Assembly: GCA_028281495.1 (NCBI GenBank)
Contig: JANQJU010000052.1
Span: 1 to 60,854 of the forward strand
Source of the DNA: SAR324 cluster bacterium
Lineage (GTDB): Bacteria; SAR324; NAC60-12
Direction of reading: 5' to 3'
Length of the DNA: 60,854 bases
Numbering within the stretch: position 1 is the stretch's first letter; each line of letters opens with the position of its first letter. Below the pieces are notes generated by a model. That model saw only the letters and a list, made by a program, of their open reading frames with translations, searched no databases and was not told the DNA's origin. Both the position numbers and the translations under genes were made by a program. Shown here in pieces: positions 41,086-50,409 of the stretch.

Positions 41086-42363
41086 ATGAAAAAGCTTTTA
41101 TGGTTATGCTTGCCTTTGTTTTTTTGGGTTTTCTTGTCAGGGCAGTTTCGTAAGGAATATACAGGTCGCCCGAACGCCTTGGATGCTGGTGACCTTTCTA
41201 TATTCAAAAAAGGACCTCGCCTTACAGCAACCCCACAGTGGGTATATTGGGTATCTGGTATCGGTGTTTTTGGCATCGGAGCAGGCATTTTCTTTTTTAA
41301 CCGTTATAAGAAGCGACAAGCTGAACAGCAACTCCAGAAAGTTTCAGACGAAAAAGCCTATCTGCGCCTTGATGTTATTCTTTCTAAATTAAATGTCCTT
41401 CAGCCGGAACGCAAGTTGCTGGAGGAAATTGCCGACTCGACGCATCCAAACGAACTCTTGCCAATGGTAGAGTCCTCCGAGCATTTTGAAAACCGGGTAG
41501 ACGTTTATAAAAAAAAGAAACCTGAAACTCGGATTCTCAAGCAAATTTATAATCTTCGCCACAAATTGGGGTTTGATTTCCATAACAAGCGCGCCAACTT
41601 CATAACTACTCAGATGCTGGCTGGCGGTATCAAGGTAGAATGTCAGATCCCCCATCCAGCAAAAAAAATTCTCTTCGTCACACCAGTGTTGCATGTCACA
41701 GAGACTCAAATTTTGCTAAAGCCTCCAACCATTAAGAAGAAACCGGTCAATCTTAAGCGTTTCCCTAGTCTTATTTGCCGCGTTCGTCGAGAAGACGAAG
41801 CCGACTACGAGTTTACCGTTCCTATCCTGGACCAAGTGACCGGAAAATCCAACGCCGTGATCATGGGACATACCAAAGATATTAGGAAGATGTTCATTCG
41901 TGAGTCGGAACGAGTAGAAGTCGACATCGTAACTAGCTTCTACATCATTTCAGAGGATCAGTTAGATGCAATTGGTGGATCGATTAGCAGCGCCAAATCT
42001 GACATGGTTTTAGAATCCATGAATGGAAAAATTGTGGATATGAGTATTGGAGGACTTAAAATTGTAACCGACGAGACTTCTAAGCCTTTGAAACCAGGAG
42101 ATGTTCTCGTCTTCCATTTGCAAGGAGCAGGGCTTCGTGATGATCTGATGGCAAAAATCTTGAGAGTGAATGATACCAAGGATTCTAAGTCTCTCCACAT
42201 GCAGTTTTTCCGTTCGAGAGAATTGGAACGAATGAAGATCAAAAAATTTCTGTTTCGTATGCAAAAAGGAACTCCAGGGACCAAAAGCACACCCGCTAAC
42301 CCTCCTTCCAAAAAGCCGGCAACTGCAATCAATGCGAATGAACGCAAGGCCCTATTGCGTTAA
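41086..42363 (+). CDS. Membrane-anchored PilZ-domain (c-di-GMP receptor) protein
   Basis: The 425-residue protein has a hydrophobic N-terminus (MKKLLWLCLPLFFWVFLSGQ), a second helix (about 48-66, YWVSGIGVFGIGAGIFFF), then a long cytoplasmic part. The region at about 165-280 resembles the YcgR-type N-terminal beta domain. The PilZ domain (about 280-390) shows the c-di-GMP-binding RESERVEV and DMSIGGLKI. A Pro/Lys-rich tail follows. The N-terminus is uncertain: frames open at 41053 (GTG) and 41062 (ATG), none with a clear ribosome-binding site. It probably ties c-di-GMP level to motility or envelope functions. Confidence 0.85.
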   Translation: MKKLLWLCLPLFFWVFLSGQFRKEYTGRPNALDAGDLSIFKKGPRLTATPQWVYWVSGIGVFGIGAGIFFFNRYKKRQAEQQLQKVSDEKAYLRLDVILSKLNVLQPERKLLEEIADSTHPNELLPMVESSEHFENRVDVYKKKKPETRILKQIYNLRHKLGFDFHNKRANFITTQMLAGGIKVECQIPHPAKKILFVTPVLHVTETQILLKPPTIKKKPVNLKRFPSLICRVRREDEADYEFTVPILDQVTGKSNAVIMGHTKDIRKMFIRESERVEVDIVTSFYIISEDQLDAIGGSISSAKSDMVLESMNGKIVDMSIGGLKIVTDETSKPLKPGDVLVFHLQGAGLRDDLMAKILRVNDTKDSKSLHMQFFRSRELERMKIKKFLFRMQKGTPGTKSTPANPPSKKPATAINANERKALLR

Positions 42364-42372
42364 GAATTTCTG

Positions 42373-43779
42373 CTAATGGTATTCGGGAAGATAATGGACA
42401 GAGGCGCCTACCCTTTGAATTGCAGCATGCTCTGGTAGTTGTTGCTCGCGATAGCGTTCACCTTTGACGACAATGACCGGGCACAACTGAGTAATCAATT
42501 GATTCACATTTGGTTCGTCAAACAACACTACCCAATCCACCGCTTCTATTGAAGCAAGTAGAGAAGCTCGATCTTTTTCGTTGAGCAATGGGGGCTTGCC
42601 TTTCTGTTGCTCAATTGAACGATCGCTGTTGATTGCGACCACTCGCACACCTTTGAATTTTTGCAATTGTTGCAAAAACTTAAGATGCCCTGCCGAGATA
42701 TTATCAAAGTACCCATTTGTGAAGATGATTGGCTCAGCTTGATTCTTTACATGATTCAATAGGTGCTCCAGAGACACCACCTTGCTGGAACTGTGTCCCA
42801 ATTCCAACTTATGAAGCAACTCAGATTTTGTAAAAGAAACAACCCCCACATGCATGATTTCCATCCCCGCTGCAAGGTTGGCCCAAAAGGCAGCATTTTC
42901 AATTGAGGCCTGGCCAGCCATCATGAAAGCGAGAACGCTCACAACCATATCACCTGCCCCCACAACGTCGAAGACTTCTTGTGCTTCCGAAGCCAACAAC
43001 TGATAATCATTTGTATTGCGGAACAACAATAAGCCGTCCTGATCGAGGCTCATCAGCACATGGTCAAAGTTTCCTACGTTTTGGATGCGTTCTGCTGCTC
43101 GACACGCACTATCGATATCGTCTACTGCAATGCCTGTCGCTGACGCAGCTTCTTGACGATTCGGTTTGATCAGGGTGAAGTCTCGATATCGGGCATAGTC
43201 CGCTCCCCGTCCGGGATCCACAATCGTCGGAACGTTATGTTTTTTAACGAGCGCTCGGACTGCGTCTAAAATTGGATCGGTTAACACACCTTTCCCATAA
43301 TCCGAAATAACCACTGCTTGTACTTGAGGAATTGTGGCTTCGAAAAACTCGAGCATCTCGGTTTCACAATTAGGAGACCAATTGGAGGGGGGGTCAAAAT
43401 CCATGCGTAGAAGATGATTGTGACCAGCAATCATCCGATGTTTTAAAATGGTGGTGAAGTTTGTTTGAGGAAAAACCCCGCTAGGGTCAATTTTGAGTTT
43501 ATGAAACCAGTCTTGAACAGCTTGTCCTGTCGCATCATTTCCAATAACGCCACAGGCAATTACTTGGGTACCTAAGGTTGCCAAATTTGTCATTGCATTG
43601 GCAGCTCCACCCAAACGAGTTTCTTCACGTTGCACTCTGAGGATAGGAATGGGAGCTTCCGGTGAAATGCGATCCACCTGCCCCCAAGTATAGCGATCCA
43701 GCATGATGTCTCCTATCACGAGGATCACAGGAGATTGGATTTGCTCCAAGGAGCGGTAAAGTTCTTGTTGCTCTATCAC
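42373..43779 (-). CDS. hldE: HldE-like bifunctional heptose kinase/adenylyltransferase with altered C-terminal domain
   Basis: The 468-residue protein has an N-terminal ribokinase-type domain (1-325) that looks intact: GDIMLDRYTWGQVDRISPEAP, RLGGAANAM, and DVVGAGDMVVSVLAFMMA with the catalytic Asp. The C-terminal domain (about 345-468) should carry HxGH and a terminal STT motif. Instead it reads TNGYFDNISAGHLKFL (Ser for the first His) and ends in HYLPEYH without an STT segment, so adenylyltransferase activity is doubtful. It starts at a GTG directly after the stop of the DsbA-like gene. It would make heptose-1,7-bisphosphate for LPS core synthesis. Confidence 0.88.
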   Translation of the reverse strand: MIEQQELYRSLEQIQSPVILVIGDIMLDRYTWGQVDRISPEAPIPILRVQREETRLGGAANAMTNLATLGTQVIACGVIGNDATGQAVQDWFHKLKIDPSGVFPQTNFTTILKHRMIAGHNHLLRMDFDPPSNWSPNCETEMLEFFEATIPQVQAVVISDYGKGVLTDPILDAVRALVKKHNVPTIVDPGRGADYARYRDFTLIKPNRQEAASATGIAVDDIDSACRAAERIQNVGNFDHVLMSLDQDGLLLFRNTNDYQLLASEAQEVFDVVGAGDMVVSVLAFMMAGQASIENAAFWANLAAGMEIMHVGVVSFTKSELLHKLELGHSSSKVVSLEHLLNHVKNQAEPIIFTNGYFDNISAGHLKFLQQLQKFKGVRVVAINSDRSIEQQKGKPPLLNEKDRASLLASIEAVDWVVLFDEPNVNQLITQLCPVIVVKGERYREQQLPEHAAIQRVGASVHYLPEYH

Positions 43780-44835
43780 TTATGATTTCTTTGAAAGGTA
43801 TTTTTGAAGCAGACTTTCGAAGGCAGACTGTGGTTGGGCACCAGATAGCACTTCACCACTCACAGTTTGAGCTTTAGGATCAAAAATCCCGATCATGAAC
43901 CCTGGAGTGCCATTAATTCCCAGTTCTGCCCCTTCACTCAAATCATTATTGACCAGATCTCGATACTTTTCATTATCTAAGCATTGATCAAACTTTTTCA
44001 AGTCGGGCACTTTGATTTGTCGGGCGTAGGTTTTGAGATCCCCGATGTGTTGGTTGCGCTGCCGAGTATAAAGCAATTTGTGCATTTCGGTGAACTTTCC
44101 CTGCTCTCTTGCACATTCAGCAGCAATTGCGGCTTCATCCGCTTCAGTATGAAATTGTAAGGGAAAATGCCGATAACCGAAGGCAACCTGATCACCATAT
44201 TTTTCTAAAAGCGTGTCAATCGTGGGCTGCACTCTTCCACAAAAAGGACACTGATAATCAGAAAATTCCAGCAGCATCACCTTGGCCTTTTCATTGCCAC
44301 GAAGGAATGCCGTTTTGGTAGAGGCTACTGCGGTGAATTCTGGGGGAGGCTCGAGGTAAGTGGTCACCCACCCATTATTTAAGGCAAGCTCCAATTGGGA
44401 CATATAGTGTTGGGCCTCGGCCTGTTGCCGGAGATGGTTTGCAATCAAATCACGAAATTGTGTCAATGGACCACGTTGTTGCAAACCATTGAGCTTATAA
44501 AAAGTTTCGATTTGCTTTTCTGTGATCTCGATATCCGGCACCGTATTAATCTCCTCATGAGATTTGGCTAGTTTCTCCAATGCGTATTGAGGTAGTTCTG
44601 CCACCAATGCTTCGTATAATTGGGATTGCAAATCATAGATTCGTTTATTGATCACATCACTAAGGTACACCGGTTCTCCGTCCACGGTAGCAATGACAGG
44701 GTTTCCTTGAAAACGCTGCATTTCAGCATTCATCTTGGGACCTTCCGATTTGGAGGTGTTAGCGGTTTGTGCAACTCCCAAAATAGCCAGCGAACCAAAT
44801 GCAAAGCACAACACCATCATTTTGAATAACTTCAT
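43780..44835 (-). CDS. Secreted DsbA/thioredoxin-fold protein with N-terminal helical domain
   Basis: The 351-residue protein has a signal peptide (MKLFKMMVLCFAFGSLAILG). Next is a charged helical domain (about 45-165) resembling SurA-type chaperone N-domains: GEPVYLSDVINKRIYDLQSQ. The last is a DsbA-like domain (about 170-348) with EFSDYQCPFCGRVQP carrying the CPFC redox pair (about 196-199) and a cis-Pro in GINGTPGFMIG. It is probably a periplasmic disulfide oxidoreductase or isomerase with a chaperone-like front. AGAAGAGGA precedes the ATG. It is followed with no gap by the HldE-like gene. Confidence 0.88.
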   Translation of the reverse strand: MKLFKMMVLCFAFGSLAILGVAQTANTSKSEGPKMNAEMQRFQGNPVIATVDGEPVYLSDVINKRIYDLQSQLYEALVAELPQYALEKLAKSHEEINTVPDIEITEKQIETFYKLNGLQQRGPLTQFRDLIANHLRQQAEAQHYMSQLELALNNGWVTTYLEPPPEFTAVASTKTAFLRGNEKAKVMLLEFSDYQCPFCGRVQPTIDTLLEKYGDQVAFGYRHFPLQFHTEADEAAIAAECAREQGKFTEMHKLLYTRQRNQHIGDLKTYARQIKVPDLKKFDQCLDNEKYRDLVNNDLSEGAELGINGTPGFMIGIFDPKAQTVSGEVLSGAQPQSAFESLLQKYLSKKS

Positions 44836-44871
44836 AAATCCTCTTCTGGGTTCAATTGATCTATCGATCTG

Positions 44872-45243
44872 TTATTGTCCACGCTTTTCCTCATAAGATT
44901 CCATCAATTTCTTGAGCTTGTCTGGCGTGAACGGTTTTCCTATAAAAATGTCTGCTCCTAAATCTTTCACGGTTTCTTGGGTGGATTGTTGAATGTCCGA
45001 ACTCACAATCGCAACAAAGCAGTCCGGATTTTTTGTGCGGATGTGTTTTACGACCTCCGTACCATGCATATCTGGCATAAGGAGATCACATAACACGATG
45101 TCCGGAGATTCTTGCTCGAATTGCTCAACCCCTTTGTTTCCACCATCGGCCTCCACAATTTCCATCTCCATCCCAGTACGAAGCAACCCACGCTTGATCA
45201 TTGATCGCGTGAAGTTGGAATCATCAATTAATAATATTTTCAT
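44872..45243 (-). CDS. CheY-like response regulator
   Basis: The 123-residue single receiver domain has Asp7/Asp8 (LLIDDS), phosphorylation site Asp53 (VLCDLLMPD), Ser81/Ser82 and Lys103 (FIGKPF). The ATG at 45243 is chosen because GGAG lies 7-8 nt upstream; the frame opens at 45261. It follows the CheC-like gene by 14 bp, which suggests that the phosphatase acts on this receiver. No histidine kinase is adjacent. Confidence 0.9.
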   Translation of the reverse strand: MKILLIDDSNFTRSMIKRGLLRTGMEMEIVEADGGNKGVEQFEQESPDIVLCDLLMPDMHGTEVVKHIRTKNPDCFVAIVSSDIQQSTQETVKDLGADIFIGKPFTPDKLKKLMESYEEKRGQ

Positions 45244-45257
45244 TGTCGTCACTCCAT

Positions 45258-45854
45258 TCAAGATTCTTGCATTAAAATTTGCTCAATATCTTCGACGTTT
45301 CGGTAGGCAATAATGAAGTTGATATTCCCTTCAATGTCGAGTCCTTGGACGGTAAATAGCGTGGTGGTAAAACAGTAAATCGCTTCATTGATGTTTCCGC
45401 CTTCATGGACAGGCACTGAGTAATCTAAGAACAAAATCTTGGGGACCTCATATTCCACATGAAGTCCGGTCATGTCACTGATCACACTACCCACTGCATT
45501 GATCACGATATTGCCGACTTCTTGGATGGCTTCCGTTTCCACCACTCCAAATTCAGCCTCACCTGAAGTTTGGATATCTAATAAAGTATCCACTAACGTT
45601 TTACCATTAACTAGCGGGAAAGACAGAATTCCTTTTCCTTCAATCCCTCCATGCAACTTCTGAACGACATTTACATATTTGTTTTTCCGCTCAGCCAGAT
45701 AAGCTACCATCTCCTCATGGTTGAAGAAATGAACTTCGGGCACTGTCAAATCAATCGTTTGGACCAAAAGCTGAGACAAGGAGTCGGAAGCACGTCCCAC
45801 GCCAATATTCACAATTTCAGTTAAAATATCCTGAATAGCGGTCGAAATTTCCAT
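45258..45854 (-). CDS. cheC: CheC-family CheY-P phosphatase
   Basis: The 198-residue protein has two CheC catalytic helices: ILTEIVNIGVGRASDSLS near the N-terminus and EAIQEVGNIVINAVGSVI at about 105-122. Both keep the Glu and Asn (E-x-x-N) required for dephosphorylating CheY-P, so it fits CheC (two sites) rather than CheX (one). The start at 45854 is a methionine ten residues into the open frame, with AGGTG upstream. It is paired with the CheY-like gene that follows. It is related in fold to the FliM middle domain and to FliY. Confidence 0.88.
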   Translation of the reverse strand: MEISTAIQDILTEIVNIGVGRASDSLSQLLVQTIDLTVPEVHFFNHEEMVAYLAERKNKYVNVVQKLHGGIEGKGILSFPLVNGKTLVDTLLDIQTSGEAEFGVVETEAIQEVGNIVINAVGSVISDMTGLHVEYEVPKILFLDYSVPVHEGGNINEAIYCFTTTLFTVQGLDIEGNINFIIAYRNVEDIEQILMQES

Positions 45855-45947
45855 ACAACTACACCTATTTACTAAGCTGAACAAACACTTCTAGAAGTTA
45901 ATCCAAGAGTCACCACCTCGGATCACCTCAGGACTACAATGACGGAT

Positions 45948-46775
45948 CTAAAACGTTAATGGTTCGATTTCTACCTGTTGATCTGAAAGTTGGATGCGAT
46001 GAAACACAGATTTCTGGCGAGCCGACTTTAAAGATGTCGATGAGGCAGAATTGACTAGATACAACGGTTCGGTTTTCCGATGAACCACATGATGCCAATT
46101 TCGATGTATATGGCCGTGAAGATAAAGCAATACCTGAGATTGCTGCTGAATCCAATGTCGAACATATGACAAATTGTGCAACTCATGTCGAGGATGGACG
46201 ATATAATCGCTAGGAAACCACAAGGGATAGTGGTTAGCAATTATAAAACGACTACTGGGCGCTTGTTGACGTATATAATTTTCTGTCTCTAACAATGTAT
46301 TACGTTGTACGGTTCCTGATGCAGTTCTCCAATCGTTAGGATGGGTGCTGTCCCAAGCGATCAAATGCCACTTTCCAAATAAGTGCTGCGTTTTGATTTC
46401 CGTGTCAGTGAAATACGTTCCGAAATATTTATGAAATAAACTAGGCTGGCAGGCTCCCGACACATACTTGTCATGATTGCCAGGAATGACAGTCACTTTT
46501 TCGGGTTCAGCTAAGAGGGGACTCAGGACTTCATGTGCGAGCTGAAACTCTTTTTCTAAAGCTAATGAGGTCAAATCACCGCTGATGACCAAATGATCCC
46601 ATTCCATTTCCTGGAGCTTCAAAACCAATTGACTTGCTCGCTCCATAGGATAATGGCGTCGTCGATTTATATACAAATTTGCAAACCCCAACGCCCGTTT
46701 GGAGGGCAACTCTTTCCATTTTGAAGGCATCGCGTGAAAGTGTAGATCGGAAATATGAATGATAGTGAGTGGCAT
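45948..46775 (-). CDS. Calcineurin-like metallophosphoesterase
   Basis: The 275-residue protein has all binuclear-metal motifs: HISDLHFH, DHLVISGDLTS, VIPGNHDKYVSG, IIANHYPLW and LHGHIHRNW. It resembles the 3',5'-cyclic nucleotide phosphodiesterase (CpdA) and UDP-diacylglucosamine hydrolase branches; substrate cannot be fixed from sequence. AGGGAG upstream supports the ATG. It is divergent from the DUF2807 lipoprotein and stands alone. Confidence 0.9.
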   Translation of the reverse strand: MPLTIIHISDLHFHAMPSKWKELPSKRALGFANLYINRRRHYPMERASQLVLKLQEMEWDHLVISGDLTSLALEKEFQLAHEVLSPLLAEPEKVTVIPGNHDKYVSGACQPSLFHKYFGTYFTDTEIKTQHLFGKWHLIAWDSTHPNDWRTASGTVQRNTLLETENYIRQQAPSSRFIIANHYPLWFPSDYIVHPRHELHNLSYVRHWIQQQSQVLLYLHGHIHRNWHHVVHRKTEPLYLVNSASSTSLKSARQKSVFHRIQLSDQQVEIEPLTF

Positions 46776-46984
46776 GCTTCTCCCTGATTTCGAGCTTTAA
46801 AACTACCTTGCCATGAAAAAGAACTCCATCCTTTTCTGAATCATTGCTTCTTCCAGATATGCATGTGAATCTGTTTTCGCCTTCCGAAGAAGTAGCCTGA
46901 CACAACCCTCGTTTTATGCTTCATCCGGAAGAAAAATACAGCATGTTACCCATCATTTTTTAACACCATTTCTGGAGAAAATTT

Positions 46985-47716
46985 ATGGTCACTCTAGTAC
47001 GTTTAAAAATACTCAGTTTGGTTTTACTAATGATAGCAATTACCGGGTGTTCGTCATTACGCAATCCGTTTTGTGCTGCGGGGGAAGGCGTTGTGAACAC
47101 GCAAGCCCGTGAAATCGGTGGCGTGAACTCGGTGAAGCTGGATTTTTCGGGGCAACTGTACGTGAGCCAAGGCACATCCGCTAAGCTGGAAATACAAGCC
47201 GAAGAAAGTTTATTGCCCTTCATCCAAACACGATCAACTGGAAAAACCCTGATTTTGGATCTTGCTCGCTGTATCGAGCCAAATCAACCTGTCACGATTC
47301 AGTTGACCCTACCCAAGGTTAAACGGCTGGTTGTGGGCAGTTCTGGAGATATATTTGCCAAAACCGCTCTCAAAATCGAGAAGCTGAATGTGGTTGTGTC
47401 CGGTTCCGGCAACATCGAATTGGATGTTGAAACCCAGGAAATTGTCAGCGAAATTTCCGGTGCGGGAGATATCCGTTTATCAGGCATGTCTCAATCCCAC
47501 GAAACAGAAATTACCGGTTCAGGAAAGATTTTTGCCCGCGATTTAAAAACACAAACAACCTTGGTGGAAATCTTAGGCTCTGGGGAAGTGGATGTGAATG
47601 TCAAGAAGCGATTGAAAGTAGAAATTCGTGGAACTGGCACCGTACGACACCTGGGACAAGCCACCGTCGAAAGTTCAATACTCGGTACAGGAAAAGTGGA
47701 AGCTATCCGTCCTTAA
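46985..47716 (+). CDS. DUF2807 (GIN-domain) lipoprotein
   Basis: The 243-residue protein has a lipobox (VLLMIAITGCSSL, Cys at about 22) and is then almost entirely beta strand with regular short repeats: FSGQLYVSQG, VGSSGDIFAK, VSGSGNIELD, ISGAGDIRLS, ITGSGKIFAR, ILGSGEVDVN and IRGTGTVRHL. The x-S-G-S/A-G-x pattern every 18-20 residues is the single-stranded beta-helix of DUF2807, called a putative auto-transporter adhesin head. It is likely anchored in the outer membrane. Function in the family is unknown. Confidence 0.88.
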   Translation: MVTLVRLKILSLVLLMIAITGCSSLRNPFCAAGEGVVNTQAREIGGVNSVKLDFSGQLYVSQGTSAKLEIQAEESLLPFIQTRSTGKTLILDLARCIEPNQPVTIQLTLPKVKRLVVGSSGDIFAKTALKIEKLNVVVSGSGNIELDVETQEIVSEISGAGDIRLSGMSQSHETEITGSGKIFARDLKTQTTLVEILGSGEVDVNVKKRLKVEIRGTGTVRHLGQATVESSILGTGKVEAIRP

Positions 47717-47858
47717 GCTTGGGAAAGCCTTTGAAATCATACATCCACCGAGTTACTCTAGCTGATAGACCTGGGGCAAAAGGTTTATTGTAGGGGTCTG
47801 AGGCAAAGGCCCAAACGGATATCGTTTTCCAATGAGAACTCAGCAAAGAGGAGGTTGT

Positions 47859-48686
47859 ATGAAGTATCTCAAATCATTTATCGCCAAATCTATCCTAAAA
47901 TCTGTAGTGAGTGCAGCTCTGGTCTTAGGGCTCGTGAGTACCGCCAAGACAGAATCTATCCAATTGACGGTGGCCTCGTTCACCAATGGATCTCATCTAT
48001 ATTATCATGAGTTATTGATAGAAGCTTTAAAAGCCGAGGGGCACCAGTTGCAATTGATTGTAAAAGAAGACATGCCTCAAAAGCGGGTAGTACAATCCTT
48101 AGATCGTGATCTAATTTCCTTACACTGGTTAGTTCAATCCGCTGAACGTGACGCCAAATACGTACCAGTCAAAGTCGGACTCACCAATTCATTGATTGGC
48201 CATCGGATATTGCTCATTCCCAAAGGCCAGCAATCGGTATACGATAACGTTCAGTCGGTTGAAGACTTCCGTGCCTTGGGTAAAGTCGGTGCTTTTGGAT
48301 TGAATTGGTTTGATGTTCGAGTTTGGAAACACAACGATTTGGCATATCTCGAACAAGACGGCGACTGGCGCGTTATCTACAAGATGCTCACCAAAAAACG
48401 AGGGGTGGACTATTTTTCACGTGGGTTCATTGAAATCCGAGCCGAAGCCCAGCAGTATGACTTTTTGGATGTGGAACAACGATTGATGCTTATCTATGAT
48501 CGGGATTTCCATTTTTATTTAAGCAAGTCTGGTGCGCCACACGCAGCCGCCTTGGAAAATGCATTAACCCAGGCAAAAACAAGCGGTCTAATGGATAAAT
48601 TGATACGAAAACATTGGGCCAAAGACTTTGAAATGTTAAACTTCGACCAACGTTTGAAACTCTCCCTGAAGATTCCCAAAACCTGA
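47859..48686 (+). CDS. Periplasmic solute-binding-protein-like
   Basis: The 275-residue protein has a signal peptide (SFIAKSILKSVVSAALVLGLVS). It then shows the layout of family 3 extracellular solute-binding proteins: an ILLIPKGQQSV hinge strand, VEDFRALGKVGAFGLNWFDV, and a C-terminal YFSRGFIEIRAEAQQYDFLD...LENALTQAKTSGLMDKLIRKH. The typical amino-acid carboxylate-binding Arg is not clearly placed. No permease or ATPase gene is nearby, so it may serve sensing rather than transport. GAGGAGG precedes the ATG at 47859. Confidence 0.75.
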   Translation: MKYLKSFIAKSILKSVVSAALVLGLVSTAKTESIQLTVASFTNGSHLYYHELLIEALKAEGHQLQLIVKEDMPQKRVVQSLDRDLISLHWLVQSAERDAKYVPVKVGLTNSLIGHRILLIPKGQQSVYDNVQSVEDFRALGKVGAFGLNWFDVRVWKHNDLAYLEQDGDWRVIYKMLTKKRGVDYFSRGFIEIRAEAQQYDFLDVEQRLMLIYDRDFHFYLSKSGAPHAAALENALTQAKTSGLMDKLIRKHWAKDFEMLNFDQRLKLSLKIPKT

Positions 48687-48739
48687 AAGTAAATAGGCAG
48701 TTTATCAATTTTTCTCATCATTAGAGGACGAGGATCACT

Positions 48740-50341
48740 ATGAGTGCAGCTAAAAAGATCGAGATTTCCCCTTATCCCACCGAAATCGAATGTACCAATC
48801 CCGCGACAGGGCAAGTGTTGGGCACCGTGCCCTGTACCCAGCTTTCGGAAATGCCAGGTATTTTTGAGAAAGCTCAACAGGCACAAACTGTGTGGGCTGA
48901 GTTCAGCTTCAAGAAACGCCGTGCTCACATCGCTAAAATTCGCAATTACTTAGTTGCCCATTCTGAAGAAATTGCTGAGCTGGTTTCTAAAAGCACGGGC
49001 AAGACTTTAACGAGTGCTTTGAGTGAAGTGCTCTTCAGCATTTCAGCCACCGAGTGGTATGCCAAAAATGCAGAAAAAGCGTTACAGAAACAAAACATTC
49101 CGCTTTCCAATGTATTGTTGGCCAACAAACGCAGCTACTTGCTACGCGAGCCCTATGGCGTAGTCGGGATCATCACTCCATGGAATTATCCTTTCTTATG
49201 GCCTTTCAACGAAATCATCATGGGTTTGATGGCAGGCAACGCCATTTTGTACAAGGTTGCAGAAGAAACAGCTTTGGTCGGAAAGGAAATCGAAACGATT
49301 CTGCAAGCGGGTGATTTACCAGATGGACTAACCCACCTCATGTTAGGAGATCCTCCGAAACTGGTAAATTCATGGTTTGAAAACCGTATCGACAAGATCT
49401 TTTTCACCGGCAGTGTGCGAGTGGGGAAAATCCTCATGAAACAAGCCGCAGAGGATCTCACGCCGCTTTCTCTAGAATTGGGGGGGAACGACGCAATGAT
49501 TGTCCTAGAAGACGCGAACTTGGAGCGAGCAGCCAATGGAGCGGTCTGGGGAGGATTTTTCAACAGCGGACAAACCTGTGCTGGTATCGAACGGGTTTAC
49601 GTTCATGAATCGGTGGCAGACCGTTTCATCCAATTGGTCCAAGAAAAAACGGAGAACCTTCGGCAAGGTGTGGATCATGGAAAATTTGAGGTCGATGTGG
49701 GGTCCATGACCGTATCTCGGCAACTCCAGATCGTGGAGCACCACGTCCAAGATGCGCTTAAAAAAGGAGCCAAAATTGCTGCTCAAGCCACCATCCGTGA
49801 CAAACAGCTACAGAATTTCTATCCAGCCACCGTGTTAACAGGCGTTGATCACAAAATGGCCTGCATGCAGGAAGAAACGTTTGGACCCGTCATTGGCATC
49901 ATGACATTTCGGACTGAAGATGAAGCCATCGAGTTGGCGAACGACTCTCAGTTGGGACTTACTGCAAGTATTTGGACCATGAACAATGATCATGGCAAAC
50001 GCCTTGCTAGAAAACTAGAAAGCGGTTCCATCACCATCAATGATCATATGGTTACAGCGGCTATGCCAGAATTACCTTGGCAGGGCTGGAAAAATAGCGG
50101 TTTGGGTTCTACTCATTCCGACATCGGTCTAGAAGAAATGACTAAGGTCAAAACAGTGAATTATGACCTTCTACCCCATTTGAATAAAAACTTGTGGTGG
50201 TATCCAGAACGCCGCTTCATTTATGACACGTTCTTGAGAGCGTTTCGCGTCCTCTACGGGGAAAACCTTCGTGCTAAATTTCCGGTTTTGAGGCGTTTAT
50301 TGGGATCGAGTTCAAATGAGCCTCCAAAGAAGATTGACTAA
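48740..50341 (+). CDS. Aldehyde dehydrogenase family protein
   Basis: The 533-residue protein has GIITPWNYPFLWPFNEII (the NWP-like region), LSLELGGNDAMIVLEDA with the catalytic Glu, FFNSGQTCAGIERVYV with the nucleophile Cys, and EETFGPVIGIMTF. It oxidises an aldehyde to the acid with NAD(P)+. About 45 extra basic C-terminal residues (YPERRFIYDTFLRAFRVLYG...) may associate with the membrane, as in long-chain fatty-aldehyde dehydrogenases. Substrate is not assignable. A terminator follows. Confidence 0.93.
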   Translation: MSAAKKIEISPYPTEIECTNPATGQVLGTVPCTQLSEMPGIFEKAQQAQTVWAEFSFKKRRAHIAKIRNYLVAHSEEIAELVSKSTGKTLTSALSEVLFSISATEWYAKNAEKALQKQNIPLSNVLLANKRSYLLREPYGVVGIITPWNYPFLWPFNEIIMGLMAGNAILYKVAEETALVGKEIETILQAGDLPDGLTHLMLGDPPKLVNSWFENRIDKIFFTGSVRVGKILMKQAAEDLTPLSLELGGNDAMIVLEDANLERAANGAVWGGFFNSGQTCAGIERVYVHESVADRFIQLVQEKTENLRQGVDHGKFEVDVGSMTVSRQLQIVEHHVQDALKKGAKIAAQATIRDKQLQNFYPATVLTGVDHKMACMQEETFGPVIGIMTFRTEDEAIELANDSQLGLTASIWTMNNDHGKRLARKLESGSITINDHMVTAAMPELPWQGWKNSGLGSTHSDIGLEEMTKVKTVNYDLLPHLNKNLWWYPERRFIYDTFLRAFRVLYGENLRAKFPVLRRLLGSSSNEPPKKID

Positions 50342-50364
50342 CCGGAAGGGGTTGGGGTAGCTTC

Positions 50365-50394
50365 GCTTGGGGATGTTCCCCAAGCAACTATTTT
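50365..50394 (+). terminator. Intrinsic terminator after the aldehyde dehydrogenase gene
   Basis: GCTTGGGG (50365-50372) pairs with CCCCAAGC (50378-50385) over the loop ATGTT and is followed by AACTATTTT. The T-run is broken, so termination may be partial. Confidence 0.55.
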
Positions 50395-50409
50395 AAGTTT
50401 TGGAGGAGT

